DNA from: Kordia algicida OT-1
Lineage (GTDB): Bacteria; Bacteroidota; Bacteroidia; Flavobacteriales; Flavobacteriaceae
Assembly: GCF_000154725.1 (NCBI RefSeq)
Contig: NZ_DS544873.1
Span: 4,969,130-5,033,129 of the forward strand
Reading direction: 5' to 3'
Length of the DNA stretch: 64,000 nt
Shown: positions 1 through 7,536 of the stretch, one piece after another
How the letters are laid out: each line of letters starts with the position of its first letter
Numbering within the stretch: the first letter of the stretch is position 1
Notes under the pieces: model-generated
Databases searched by the model: none
What the model was told of the DNA's origin: nothing
What the model saw: only the letters and a program-made list of their open reading frames with translations
Made by a program: the position numbers and the translations under genes

Positions 1-1
1 A

Positions 2-109
2 AGTCCGTTGAATCGCGGAACAAAACAATACTTAGACAAACTAGCCGATCAGGATTTAAAAGAATACTGCATTCAGTTGATGTCGTTGCCTGAATATCAG
101 TTGTGTTAG
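2..109 (+). CDS. C-terminal end of a DUF1800-family protein (partial)
   Basis: The frame open from base 2 to a TAG at 107-109 encodes 35 residues ending in LMSLPEYQLC, which resembles the usual tail of DUF1800 proteins. The start lies outside the window. DUF1800 genes are commonly followed by a DUF1501 gene, and one starts 106 bp downstream, which supports the call. The function of the family is not established. The call rests on a short tail plus synteny and is moderately sure. Confidence 0.6.
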   Translation, partial: SPLNRGTKQYLDKLADQDLKEYCIQLMSLPEYQLC

Positions 110-110
110 A

Positions 111-185
111 TTCCCGCCTTCGCAGGAATGTAAAATTAGAAGTTATATAGATTCCCGTTTTCACTTCGACTCCGCTCAGTGTAAA
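111..185. repeat. dispersed short flavobacterial repeat motifs
   Basis: The gap before the DUF1501 gene holds a small imperfect palindrome (ttcccgcc/ggaa type, 111-128) and a TTCGACTCCGCTCAGT motif at 165-180. Near-identical text recurs at 12001-12016, and inverted forms recur at about 13787-13801, 14457-14471 and 15967-15984. These look like remnants of one dispersed intergenic repeat family. Confidence 0.5.
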
Positions 186-214
186 CATGGGAATACAAAA
201 AATAAATTTTTTGT

Positions 215-1405
215 ATGAACAGAAGAAATTTTTTAAAACAAGCATCTTTGGCAAGTGCCGCGATGTTTTTACCGAAATTCGTATCAGGCTTCAACTTGAT
301 TGATTCCGCTGTAGCGACAGGAAAAAAACTCGTTATCATTCAACTTTCGGGAGGAAATGATGGCTTAAATACGGTTGTGCCTTTTCGAAACGATATTTAT
401 TACAAAAATAGAGCGTCGTTGGCGCAGCAAAAATCAAACCTCATCGGAATTACGGATGAAATTGGTTTTCACGAAAGTCTCATTGCACATAGCAATTTAT
501 ATCATAATGGAGAATTGTGTGTGATTAACAATGTCGGTTATCCGAATCCGAATCGTTCACATTTCCGCGCAACCGATATTTGGCATACCGCGAGTGACGC
601 AACCGAATATCTTCAATCTGGTTGGATTGGTCGTTATTTAGATGCCACAAAGAGTAAATCGCTTAATGCAATTGAAGTCGACGATAGTTTGTCATTAATA
701 ATGAAAGGTGAAACGACAGATGGAATTGCCGCGAAGAATCCGAAATTGTTTTATCAAACCACACAAGCGCCGTATTTTAAAAAAGTAGTCAATCATCATG
801 ACGATGCGCATTTAAGCGAACACAATTTGGGCTATTTATACAAAACGATGGTAACCGCTTCCAATTCGGCAAAATACTTGCATGAAACTTCAAAAACGTT
901 TACCACAAAAACGACTTATCCAAAAAATGGATTTTCAAAACAATTGAAGCAAGTAGCGCAATTTATCAACTCAGGATTGCAAACAAAAGTCTATTATGCA
1001 TCGCTTGGCGGATTTGATACACATGCCAATCAAGCCAACAAACAAAAGCGTTTGTTAAAAGTGTACGACGAAGCAATGGCAGCATTTATCAAAGATTTAA
1101 AACAAGAAGATTCATTCAAAGATACACTTATTTTGACCTTTTCAGAATTTGGACGTCGTGTACAACAAAATGCAGCAAACGGAACCGACCACGGAACGGC
1201 AAATCAAGTGTTTCTTATTGGAGAACAGTTAAAAAAGCAAGGTTTTTACAATCCGATGGCAGATTTATCAGACTTAGATTCAAACGGCGATTTAAAATAT
1301 GATATTGACTTTCGAGAGATTTATACGTCTGTTTTAAATAATTGGCTAGATATTGATGCGAAAAAGGTATTAGGCAAGCCATTTAACGGTTTAAATATTG
1401 TTTAA
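215..1405 (+). CDS. DUF1501 family protein, Tat-exported
   Basis: This 396-residue protein opens with a twin-arginine signal (RRNFLKQ at residues 3-9, then a hydrophobic stretch to about 25), so export of a folded protein is expected. Family marks are SGGNDG (45-50), GGFDTH (265-270), TFSEFGRR (308-315) and GTDHGT (323-328). The Asp/His pairs resemble the metal-binding residues of the alkaline phosphatase/sulfatase-like fold. The preceding gene end is DUF1800, and the two families usually occur as a pair. The ATG at 215 is chosen because it gives the complete Tat signal. The substrate is unknown. Confidence 0.9.
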   Translation: MNRRNFLKQASLASAAMFLPKFVSGFNLIDSAVATGKKLVIIQLSGGNDGLNTVVPFRNDIYYKNRASLAQQKSNLIGITDEIGFHESLIAHSNLYHNGELCVINNVGYPNPNRSHFRATDIWHTASDATEYLQSGWIGRYLDATKSKSLNAIEVDDSLSLIMKGETTDGIAAKNPKLFYQTTQAPYFKKVVNHHDDAHLSEHNLGYLYKTMVTASNSAKYLHETSKTFTTKTTYPKNGFSKQLKQVAQFINSGLQTKVYYASLGGFDTHANQANKQKRLLKVYDEAMAAFIKDLKQEDSFKDTLILTFSEFGRRVQQNAANGTDHGTANQVFLIGEQLKKQGFYNPMADLSDLDSNGDLKYDIDFREIYTSVLNNWLDIDAKKVLGKPFNGLNIV

Positions 1406-1449
1406 ATTTTGTTAAATGAACCTTGAACGAAACTACTTTTCGTATTTTT

Positions 1450-2013
1450 ATGCTGAAAACGATTAACATGCTACAAAAGACGTTATTTTTTGCGATTTGC
1501 CTCGTGTTTTTTTCTTGTAAAAACGAAACGAAAACAGCTAAAACTGTTGTAAATATTGAATCAACAGCAAAAACTGAAACAGTTAAGTCATCTGCGGAAG
1601 CAGCTGAAATTCCCGTATTAAATTTTGAAGAATTTGAAAAATATCTCAACATTGAAGATGACAACATTCATGTCGTAAACTTTTGGGCAACATGGTGCGC
1701 ACCTTGCGTAAAAGAATTGCCGTATTTTGAAGCCGTAAATCAGGAATACAAAGACAAAAACGTAAAAGTATTGTTGGTAAGTTTGGATTTTAATTTGAAA
1801 AAGTTGAATTCATTCTTGGCGAAAAATAATTTACAATCTGAAAAAGTATTATTAGACGATCCTGATCAAAACGAATGGATTCCGAAAGTTTCCAATGAAT
1901 GGTCAGGCGCCATTCCGGCAACGGTAATTTATAAAAAAGGAAAGCGAAAATTTTACGAGCGTTCCTTTACAAAAGCTGAATTAGAAAACGAATTAAAGAA
2001 TTTTATAAACTAA
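1450..2013 (+). CDS. thioredoxin-like lipoprotein (TlpA/ResA type)
   Basis: From the ATG at 1450 the protein is 187 residues: a lipoprotein signal with lipobox Cys23 (VFFSC), a low-complexity linker, then a thioredoxin fold with WCAPC at 82-86 and a likely cis-proline in GAIPAT. It should be a periplasm-facing thiol-disulfide oxidoreductase. The ATG at 1468 (MLQKTLF) gives an equally good signal peptide. The frame is open back to a TTG at 1423, but that would put extra polar residues before the signal. It lies 13 nt before the next thioredoxin-fold gene, suggesting co-transcription. Confidence 0.85.
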   Translation: MLKTINMLQKTLFFAICLVFFSCKNETKTAKTVVNIESTAKTETVKSSAEAAEIPVLNFEEFEKYLNIEDDNIHVVNFWATWCAPCVKELPYFEAVNQEYKDKNVKVLLVSLDFNLKKLNSFLAKNNLQSEKVLLDDPDQNEWIPKVSNEWSGAIPATVIYKKGKRKFYERSFTKAELENELKNFIN

Positions 2014-2026
2014 CAATCCCACACAA

Positions 2027-2707
2027 ATGAAAACAATAAAATTAGCAGTATTGGCGCTACTTTTTGTAGTAGTATCGTGTACTGAAAAGAAAAAAGAAAC
2101 AGCAGAGAAGACCGAAGGAAAAGCAAAAGTTGTTGCTGAAAATGTTGAAAAAGCAAAGAAAGAAGTCACAAATGGTTACCAAGTTGGCGATATTGTAAAA
2201 GATTTCTCTTTGAAGAATGTTGATGGAAAAATGGTGTCTATGGCAGATTATAAAGATGCAAAAGGATTTATTTTAACGTTTACGTGCAATACCTGTCCGT
2301 ATTCTGTAGCTTATGAAGACAGATTAATTGCGTTAGACAAAAAATATGCAAGCAAAGGATATCCTGTAATCGCGATCAATCCGAACAGTCCAGAAGCAAG
2401 ACCTGACGATAGTTTTGAAAAAATGCAAGAGCGTGCCAAAGAAAAAGGATTTACATTTCCGTATATGTTAGATGTTGGACAAAAAATATATCCAGTATTT
2501 GGCGCAACAAGAACGCCACACATGTACGTATTGGCTAAAACTGACAAAGGTGTGCAAGTGAAATATATTGGTGCAATTGATGATAATTACAAAGACGCCA
2601 ATGCTGTAAGTAAACGTTACATTGAGGATGCTGTTGATGCGTTGTTGGCAGGAAAAGAAGTTGAGGTAAAAACTACAAAAGCGATTGGTTGTTCTATTAA
2701 AGTCTGA
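2027..2707 (+). CDS. redoxin-family lipoprotein (peroxiredoxin-like, CNTC motif)
   Basis: This 226-residue protein has a lipobox (VVVSC, Cys18), a Lys/Glu-rich linker to about residue 50, then an AhpC/TSA-type thioredoxin fold. The CxxC sits in FTCNTCPYS (Cys87 and Cys90), a form found in the PRX_like1 group of redoxins. GATRTPHMYVL contains the expected cis-Pro loop, and a third cysteine lies near the C-terminus. It is probably membrane-anchored and periplasmic, acting with the neighbouring WCAPC protein. The physiological substrate cannot be read from the sequence. Confidence 0.85.
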   Translation: MKTIKLAVLALLFVVVSCTEKKKETAEKTEGKAKVVAENVEKAKKEVTNGYQVGDIVKDFSLKNVDGKMVSMADYKDAKGFILTFTCNTCPYSVAYEDRLIALDKKYASKGYPVIAINPNSPEARPDDSFEKMQERAKEKGFTFPYMLDVGQKIYPVFGATRTPHMYVLAKTDKGVQVKYIGAIDDNYKDANAVSKRYIEDAVDALLAGKEVEVKTTKAIGCSIKV

Positions 2708-2860
2708 TGATTTAGACTTCTTAGACTTGTTTAGACAGTTAGATTTTTAGACTTGCTAGCTTTTGTCTTGTTGAGTGCAGTATAAATGTTAGAATTTGCT
2801 AGTTCTAGTTATATAACCGTCGAACTCAAATAAAATAAAGGCACAAATATTGTCTGTACA

Positions 2861-2890
2861 AAACCGAAGTGGAAATACTTCGGTTTTTTT
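2861..2890 (+). terminator. intrinsic terminator
   Basis: A perfect 10-bp stem (aaaccgaagt at 2861-2870, acttcggttt at 2877-2886) with a 6-nt loop runs into a T-tract ending at 2890. It ends the redoxin operon just before the rhodanese promoter. Confidence 0.85.
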
Positions 2891-2891
2891 A

Positions 2892-2925
2892 TTGGAGAAA
2901 TTCTCCTGAAAAAAGTTTAACTTTG
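2892..2925 (+). promoter_or_regulatory. candidate flavobacterial promoter of the rhodanese gene
   Basis: TAACTTTG at 2918-2925 matches the Bacteroidota -7 element TAnnTTTG. A weak -33 candidate (TTG at 2892-2894) lies 23 nt upstream. The predicted start site falls at the beginning of the heptamer array, so the array would be transcribed as the 5' leader. Confidence 0.5.
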
Positions 2926-2930
2926 AACAA

Positions 2931-2972
2931 CAAACAACAAACAACAAACAACAAACAACAAACAACAAACAT
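2931..2972 (+). repeat. heptamer tandem repeat (CAAACAA)6
   Basis: Six direct copies of CAAACAA fill the space between the candidate promoter and the ATG of the rhodanese gene at 2989. There is no Shine-Dalgarno. The array would form an unstructured A/C-rich leader and is a natural slippage site. Confidence 0.9.
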
Positions 2973-2988
2973 ACTATTTATTATAACT

Positions 2989-3300
2989 ATGGCAGATTTA
3001 ACACAACAAGAATGGCAAGAACAACTTGCAAACGATACAAACGCAGTCATCTTAGATGTTCGTACACAAGACGAAGTTGATGAAGGACACATTCCTAATG
3101 CAAAACATATTGATATCTTTTTAGGACAAGGATTTATTGACGAAGTAAAGAAGCTTGATGCTTCAAAAAATTACTATGTATACTGTCGCTCAGGCGGAAG
3201 AAGCGCGCAGGCATGTGCTGTAATGAACAGCGTAGGTTTTGAAAATACGTACAATTTAATGGGCGGATTTTCAGAATGGCAAGGTGCTAAAACGAATTAA
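2989..3300 (+). CDS. single-domain rhodanese-like protein
   Basis: From the ATG at 2989 this is a 103-residue single rhodanese domain. The active-site loop is CRSGGRS with Cys66, and the usual ILDVRTxxE (21-29) and GGFSEW (92-97) blocks are present. No signal peptide is seen, so it is probably a cytoplasmic sulfurtransferase or persulfide carrier. The frame is open upstream to 2869, but that extension would translate the terminator and heptamer repeat, so the internal ATG is preferred. A second rhodanese follows 12 nt downstream, suggesting a pair working on either side of the membrane. Confidence 0.9.
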   Translation: MADLTQQEWQEQLANDTNAVILDVRTQDEVDEGHIPNAKHIDIFLGQGFIDEVKKLDASKNYYVYCRSGGRSAQACAVMNSVGFENTYNLMGGFSEWQGAKTN

Positions 3301-3312
3301 AATCAATTCACA

Positions 3313-3711
3313 ATGAAACTTAACAAACTAACGCTCGTCATTCTTATGCTGTCTTCAATTCTTTCTTTTTTCGGATGTAATAATTTCCCAAAGGAAAACA
3401 ATGTTACCGTACAAGAACTTCACGATGTTTTGGCAAACGATGAAGTAATTGTATTGGATGTGCGAACACCAGAAGAAATCGCACAAGGGAAAATAAAAAG
3501 TGACGCGTTGGAAGCAAATTTCTTTGAAGATAATTTTATTGAAAAAGCAACCGCGCAACTTCCAAAAGACAAAGATGTGTACGTGTATTGCAAAGGCGGC
3601 ACGCGAAGCGCAAAAGCAGTGATAAAATTACGAGCGTTAGGTTTCTCAAAAACACATAATGTAGCAGGCGGTATTAGAGCTTGGAAAGCGAAAGGTTTTG
3701 AGGTTGAATAG
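3313..3711 (+). CDS. rhodanese-like lipoprotein
   Basis: This 132-residue protein has a lipoprotein signal (SFFGC, Cys22) followed by one rhodanese domain with VLDVRTPEE (47-55), active-site loop CKGGTRS (Cys93-Ser99) and GGIRAW near the end. The signal places it outside the cytoplasm, unlike the upstream rhodanese, with which it forms a likely two-gene operon. The substrate is unknown; sulfane sulfur transfer in the envelope is a reasonable inference. Confidence 0.9.
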   Translation: MKLNKLTLVILMLSSILSFFGCNNFPKENNVTVQELHDVLANDEVIVLDVRTPEEIAQGKIKSDALEANFFEDNFIEKATAQLPKDKDVYVYCKGGTRSAKAVIKLRALGFSKTHNVAGGIRAWKAKGFEVE

Positions 3712-3795
3712 TTTTTATACCAAAGCAACTTCGTTTCTAAAGTCACATCTTATAGTAGATTTGGCATTACTTTCTAGATTGATCGAAATCTGAAA

Positions 3796-4662
3796 CTACA
3801 CATTCGCATCAATTACTCTTAACAATTCTGTAGGTTCAGGGCGCATGCGATAATTTTCTGTTTGGTTGGTATACACAATTTGTTCGTTAGAATCTGTAAT
3901 AATAATTGTGGGCAAGGTTGTATGTGATGCAAAACCGAAAATTTGAAATCCGAATGGCAATCCATTTTCTGCAAAAATATCCAATTGCTTGGCGACTTTT
4001 CCATCAACATCTACTAAAAACTGAAAATCTAGCGGATGCTTTTTCGTTAAATTCTCACTAAAGCCATGTGGTTGCGAACTGATAAATACCGTATTGATAT
4101 TTCGCTCGGTCAATTCTTCATGATGTTCTACCATTTCCTTGATTTGCGCCATACAAAACGGACACCAATTGCCACGATAAAAAATGAGAATTGTTGGTGT
4201 TCCTGCAAAACGTTCAGTTGTAATTATCTGTTTGCTAGCATTTTCAAAACTTAACAACGGAAGTGTATTTCCAACTGTTAAGATTGCATTCTGATCGGCA
4301 TTTCGATGTTGAAAAAAGGAATACCATACCAAATATACAACCCAACCAATGGTAAGAAACATGTTGAAAACTGCGCACGTATAGCGAAATTGAACTTCTT
4401 CCTGCAAATTTCCCACAAGAAAACTCAATAAACATCCTAAAAAGACGCAAAATGTGTAGGCGATAAGTACACTATCTGTTCGCGGAATTGGTTTGATAAA
4501 AATGATTGAAAAGAAAAATACAATACTACCTGCAGTAATTAAATGTGCAACATGTTGTATGGTAAATTCTGTACTGAATTGATGCCATAAACTATCTATC
4601 ATCGCAATAAGCGCAAGTGCAGGAAATACAACAATAAAAATAGACTTCGCTAAGGCTTTCAT
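3796..4662 (-). CDS. membrane protein with C-terminal peroxiredoxin-like domain
   Basis: This 288-residue protein has about four predicted membrane helices (roughly residues 5-23, 41-57, 65-84 and 95-115). An AhpC/TSA-type thioredoxin fold follows, with FYRGNWCPFC at 161-170. The CxxC form (Cys167, Cys170) is typical of the peroxiredoxin-like/alkyl hydroperoxide reductase group rather than classical 2-Cys Prx. The membrane part is unusual for this fold and resembles small DoxX- or DUF-type four-helix modules, but I cannot name it. It is transcribed divergently from the DUF2851 gene. Confidence 0.75.
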   Translation of the reverse strand: MKALAKSIFIVVFPALALIAMIDSLWHQFSTEFTIQHVAHLITAGSIVFFFSIIFIKPIPRTDSVLIAYTFCVFLGCLLSFLVGNLQEEVQFRYTCAVFNMFLTIGWVVYLVWYSFFQHRNADQNAILTVGNTLPLLSFENASKQIITTERFAGTPTILIFYRGNWCPFCMAQIKEMVEHHEELTERNINTVFISSQPHGFSENLTKKHPLDFQFLVDVDGKVAKQLDIFAENGLPFGFQIFGFASHTTLPTIIITDSNEQIVYTNQTENYRMRPEPTELLRVIDANV

Positions 4663-4822
4663 GTATTTTAAAAATTCAAATCCTGGTAGGTTTTGAAATA
4701 TTTGTATCGCACAATGTATAAAAATAAATATAAAATTATGTATTTTTACACTATTAATCTTACATAGAATAGTAAGCCTTTTTCCTCACTGAAATTATTA
4801 AATCACTTAATAATTTATATAT

Positions 4823-6124
4823 ATGACTGTGAAAGAGGATTTTTTATATTATTTATGGAAATTTGGAAAATTGCACCAATACCATTTGCAAACTACTGAT
4901 GGTGAAGCCATTCAAATTATCAATCTAGGAACACAAAATCATCACGCTGGTCCTGACTTTTTTAATGCACAACTCAGAATTGGAAATCAATTGTGGGCAG
5001 GAAATGTAGAAATGCATGTCAATGCTTCAGATTGGTTTGTACACCACCATGAGACCGATAAAAATTATGACAATGTAATTTTACATGTCGTGTGGAATCA
5101 TGATATTGAAATTCATCGAAAAGACAATTCTGTTATTCCAACATTAGTTTTAGAAAGTTACAGTGACAAAGCAACATTAATGCAATATCAACAATTACTC
5201 AATGCGTCCAAAAAATGGATTCATTGTGAAACTGCTTTTCCTGCATTGAATGCTTTTCAGTTTGAAAATTGGTTGGAGCGAGTGTATTTGGAGCGACTCG
5301 AAAAGAAAGCCGCTGAGATAGAAATTTTGGTCGAAAAAAGTAACTATGATTGGGAAGCTATTTTGTTCAGATTACTGGCAAAAGGCTTTGGACTCAAACT
5401 CAATAGTGAAGCATTTTTTGAAGCAACTTGTACGGTTGATTTTAGTATTATTCGGAAACTCAGTGCCAAAAGAGGTTCGCTGGAAGCGTTTTTATTTGGT
5501 ATTTTTGGACTGCTTTCGCAGGAAGTAACTCAAGAACCGTATTTTGACGAACTAAAAAAAGAATTTAATTATCTATGTCACAAATTTCAGCACACAATAT
5601 CAACAACTATTCCGTTGCAATTCTTTAGAACGCGTCCTGCAAACTTTCCTACAATCAGAACTTCACAATTGGCAACCGTGTACCATCAGCAGCGCAATTT
5701 GTTTTCTAAAATAATCGCTACAACTTCTTTGGATCAATTGTATCAAATGTTACAAGTTGGCACAAGTTCATTTTGGGAAACACATTATACCTTTGAGAAA
5801 ATTTCGCCAAAGCGGACAAAAAAAGTTTCTAAAAAGTTCATTGATGTCTTACTCATCAACAGTATCATTCCTTTAAAATATTGTTACGATCGCTATTTAG
5901 GAAAACCAGATATTGAAAGCATTCTGAGTTTACTCCGAAGCATCGCAGCCGAAAAAAACACCATCATTCAAAAATTTACAACCAACGATATTTCTATTGA
6001 AAATGCGCAACAAACTCAAGCATTATTAGAATTAAAAAAAAGCTATTGCGATCAGCATAAATGTTTGGAATGTGCTATTGGAAATCAATTAATGCAACAA
6101 TCTGCTTTTTTAAAAAAGAAATAA
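4823..6124 (+). CDS. DUF2851 family protein
   Basis: This 433-residue soluble protein begins with the family-typical block: LYYLWKFGKLH, then NLGTQNHHAGPDFFNAQL around residues 36-53, then NVEMHVNASDWFVHHHETDKNYDNVILHVVW. The conserved Asp, Glu and His residues suggest a nuclease-like metal site, but no function is established. A Cys/His cluster near the C-terminus (CDQHKCLECAIGN) could bind metal. The family is widespread and single-copy in Bacteroidota and often precedes a PspC-like gene, as here. Confidence 0.85.
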   Translation: MTVKEDFLYYLWKFGKLHQYHLQTTDGEAIQIINLGTQNHHAGPDFFNAQLRIGNQLWAGNVEMHVNASDWFVHHHETDKNYDNVILHVVWNHDIEIHRKDNSVIPTLVLESYSDKATLMQYQQLLNASKKWIHCETAFPALNAFQFENWLERVYLERLEKKAAEIEILVEKSNYDWEAILFRLLAKGFGLKLNSEAFFEATCTVDFSIIRKLSAKRGSLEAFLFGIFGLLSQEVTQEPYFDELKKEFNYLCHKFQHTISTTIPLQFFRTRPANFPTIRTSQLATVYHQQRNLFSKIIATTSLDQLYQMLQVGTSSFWETHYTFEKISPKRTKKVSKKFIDVLLINSIIPLKYCYDRYLGKPDIESILSLLRSIAAEKNTIIQKFTTNDISIENAQQTQALLELKKSYCDQHKCLECAIGNQLMQQSAFLKKK

Positions 6125-6191
6125 GAAACAATTCTACAAAAAATTTTATCTTGCAGTATAAAAACCATTAGTAAAAAACAACACAGAAGGT

Positions 6192-6410
6192 ATGTATAAA
6201 TTACGCTACTTTTTTGAAAAACACGGCTTTGGTGCGTTATCGCGTTTGGCAGATCGTTTGGGTATGCGAGCAAAAAATGTACGTTTGTTTTTTATTTATG
6301 TCACATTTGCTACATTGGGCGTAAGCTTTGCTTTATACTTAACCTTAGCTTTTATATTACGATTAAAAGACCTAATTTACACAAAACGAACTTCGGTATT
6401 CGACTTATAA
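6192..6410 (+). CDS. small PspC-like membrane protein
   Basis: This 72-residue protein has an amphipathic N-terminal half (FEKHGFGALSRLADRLGMRAKNVRLFF) and one membrane helix at about residues 33-57. The arrangement matches the short PspC-domain proteins of Flavobacteriaceae. PspC proteins are envelope-stress components in other bacteria; the role here is inferred only. It ends 3 nt before the potassium-channel gene, so the two are surely co-transcribed. Confidence 0.75.
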   Translation: MYKLRYFFEKHGFGALSRLADRLGMRAKNVRLFFIYVTFATLGVSFALYLTLAFILRLKDLIYTKRTSVFDL

Positions 6411-6413
6411 TAT

Positions 6414-7421
6414 ATGTATAGATTCTTCAAGTCAAAATTCTATTTAGCCCTATTCTTGCTCATCTTTGTATTTGCGGTAGGTGTTTTAGGATTTCGCATG
6501 ATTTCGGAAATGAGTTGGATTGATGCTGTGTATATGACAGTCATCACGGTAACTACAGTGGGTTATGGAGAAGTGGAACCTTTGGGCGAAATTGGGCGTA
6601 TATTTACTGTATTTCTTATTATTATCAGTGTATTTGTATTTGCTTATGCTATTTCTGTTATTACGGAATACATTCTGAGTAGAAGCACTTTAAGAAACAT
6701 TATACAACGCAAGACCTTAAAAAAAATTAGACGCATGGAAAATCATATCATTATTTGTGGATTTGGGCGAAATGGGAGAGAAGCATCAGAAAAACTTGGT
6801 GCACACGATCAGGAATTTGTTATCATTGAAAAAGACAGAGATGTTATTGAGCGGTATGAAAATTCAGACATTCCATTTGTAGAAGGAAATGCAAGTGAAG
6901 ATGAAGTGTTGGAAAAAGCAGGGATTCATCAAGCTAAATGTCTAATTACAGCGCTTCCTAGTGATGCAGACAACTTATTTGTGGTACTTTCGGCAAGACA
7001 GATTAACAATAAATTGCTCATCATTAGTAGAGCTTCGCAAGAATCATCGTATAAAAAACTAAAACTTGCTGGAGCCGATAATGTCATCATGCCCGATAAA
7101 ATTGGTGGCGAACATATGGCTTCTTTAGTTGTGGTTCCAGATTTGGTAGAATTTATTGACAATCTATCCATTAGTGGAAAAAATACCACAAATGTAGAAG
7201 AAATAAAAATAGAAGATGTCACCACTTCTGATGAAGAAATAACGCTCAAAGAGCTAGATTTACGTAGAGAAACCGGTTGTACTGTAATTGGTTACAAAAC
7301 ACCAGAAGGCGAATATATCATTAATCCAGAAGCAACACTAAGGTTGGCAAAAAACTCCAAAATAATTGTTCTAGGACGACCTGAACAAGTCGAATTGCTA
7401 AAGCAAAAATACGATCTCTAA
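6414..7421 (+). CDS. potassium channel protein with RCK (TrkA-N/TrkA-C) domains
   Basis: This 335-residue protein has a two-helix pore module with selectivity filter TTVGYGE at 47-53, flanked by helices at about 10-28 and 62-84. A Rossmann RCK-N domain follows (GFGRNGRE at 116-123) and then an RCK-C domain from about 265 to the end. It should form a tetrameric ligand-gated K+ channel of the MthK type in the inner membrane. It directly follows the PspC-like gene. Confidence 0.92.
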   Translation: MYRFFKSKFYLALFLLIFVFAVGVLGFRMISEMSWIDAVYMTVITVTTVGYGEVEPLGEIGRIFTVFLIIISVFVFAYAISVITEYILSRSTLRNIIQRKTLKKIRRMENHIIICGFGRNGREASEKLGAHDQEFVIIEKDRDVIERYENSDIPFVEGNASEDEVLEKAGIHQAKCLITALPSDADNLFVVLSARQINNKLLIISRASQESSYKKLKLAGADNVIMPDKIGGEHMASLVVVPDLVEFIDNLSISGKNTTNVEEIKIEDVTTSDEEITLKELDLRRETGCTVIGYKTPEGEYIINPEATLRLAKNSKIIVLGRPEQVELLKQKYDL

Positions 7422-7536
7422 AAGCGTTGAAAAATCTTATTTAACGTTGCAAAACTTGATTAAGCAATTTTTTTTTAGCATCTTGCTAATCTTATAAATA
7501 ATCCCAACATAAATATTAACTAACTGACATTATATT

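Noticed and set aside
2869..2988. Rhodanese start at 2869
   Set aside because: It would translate a terminator and the heptamer repeat; the ATG at 2989 begins the conserved domain.
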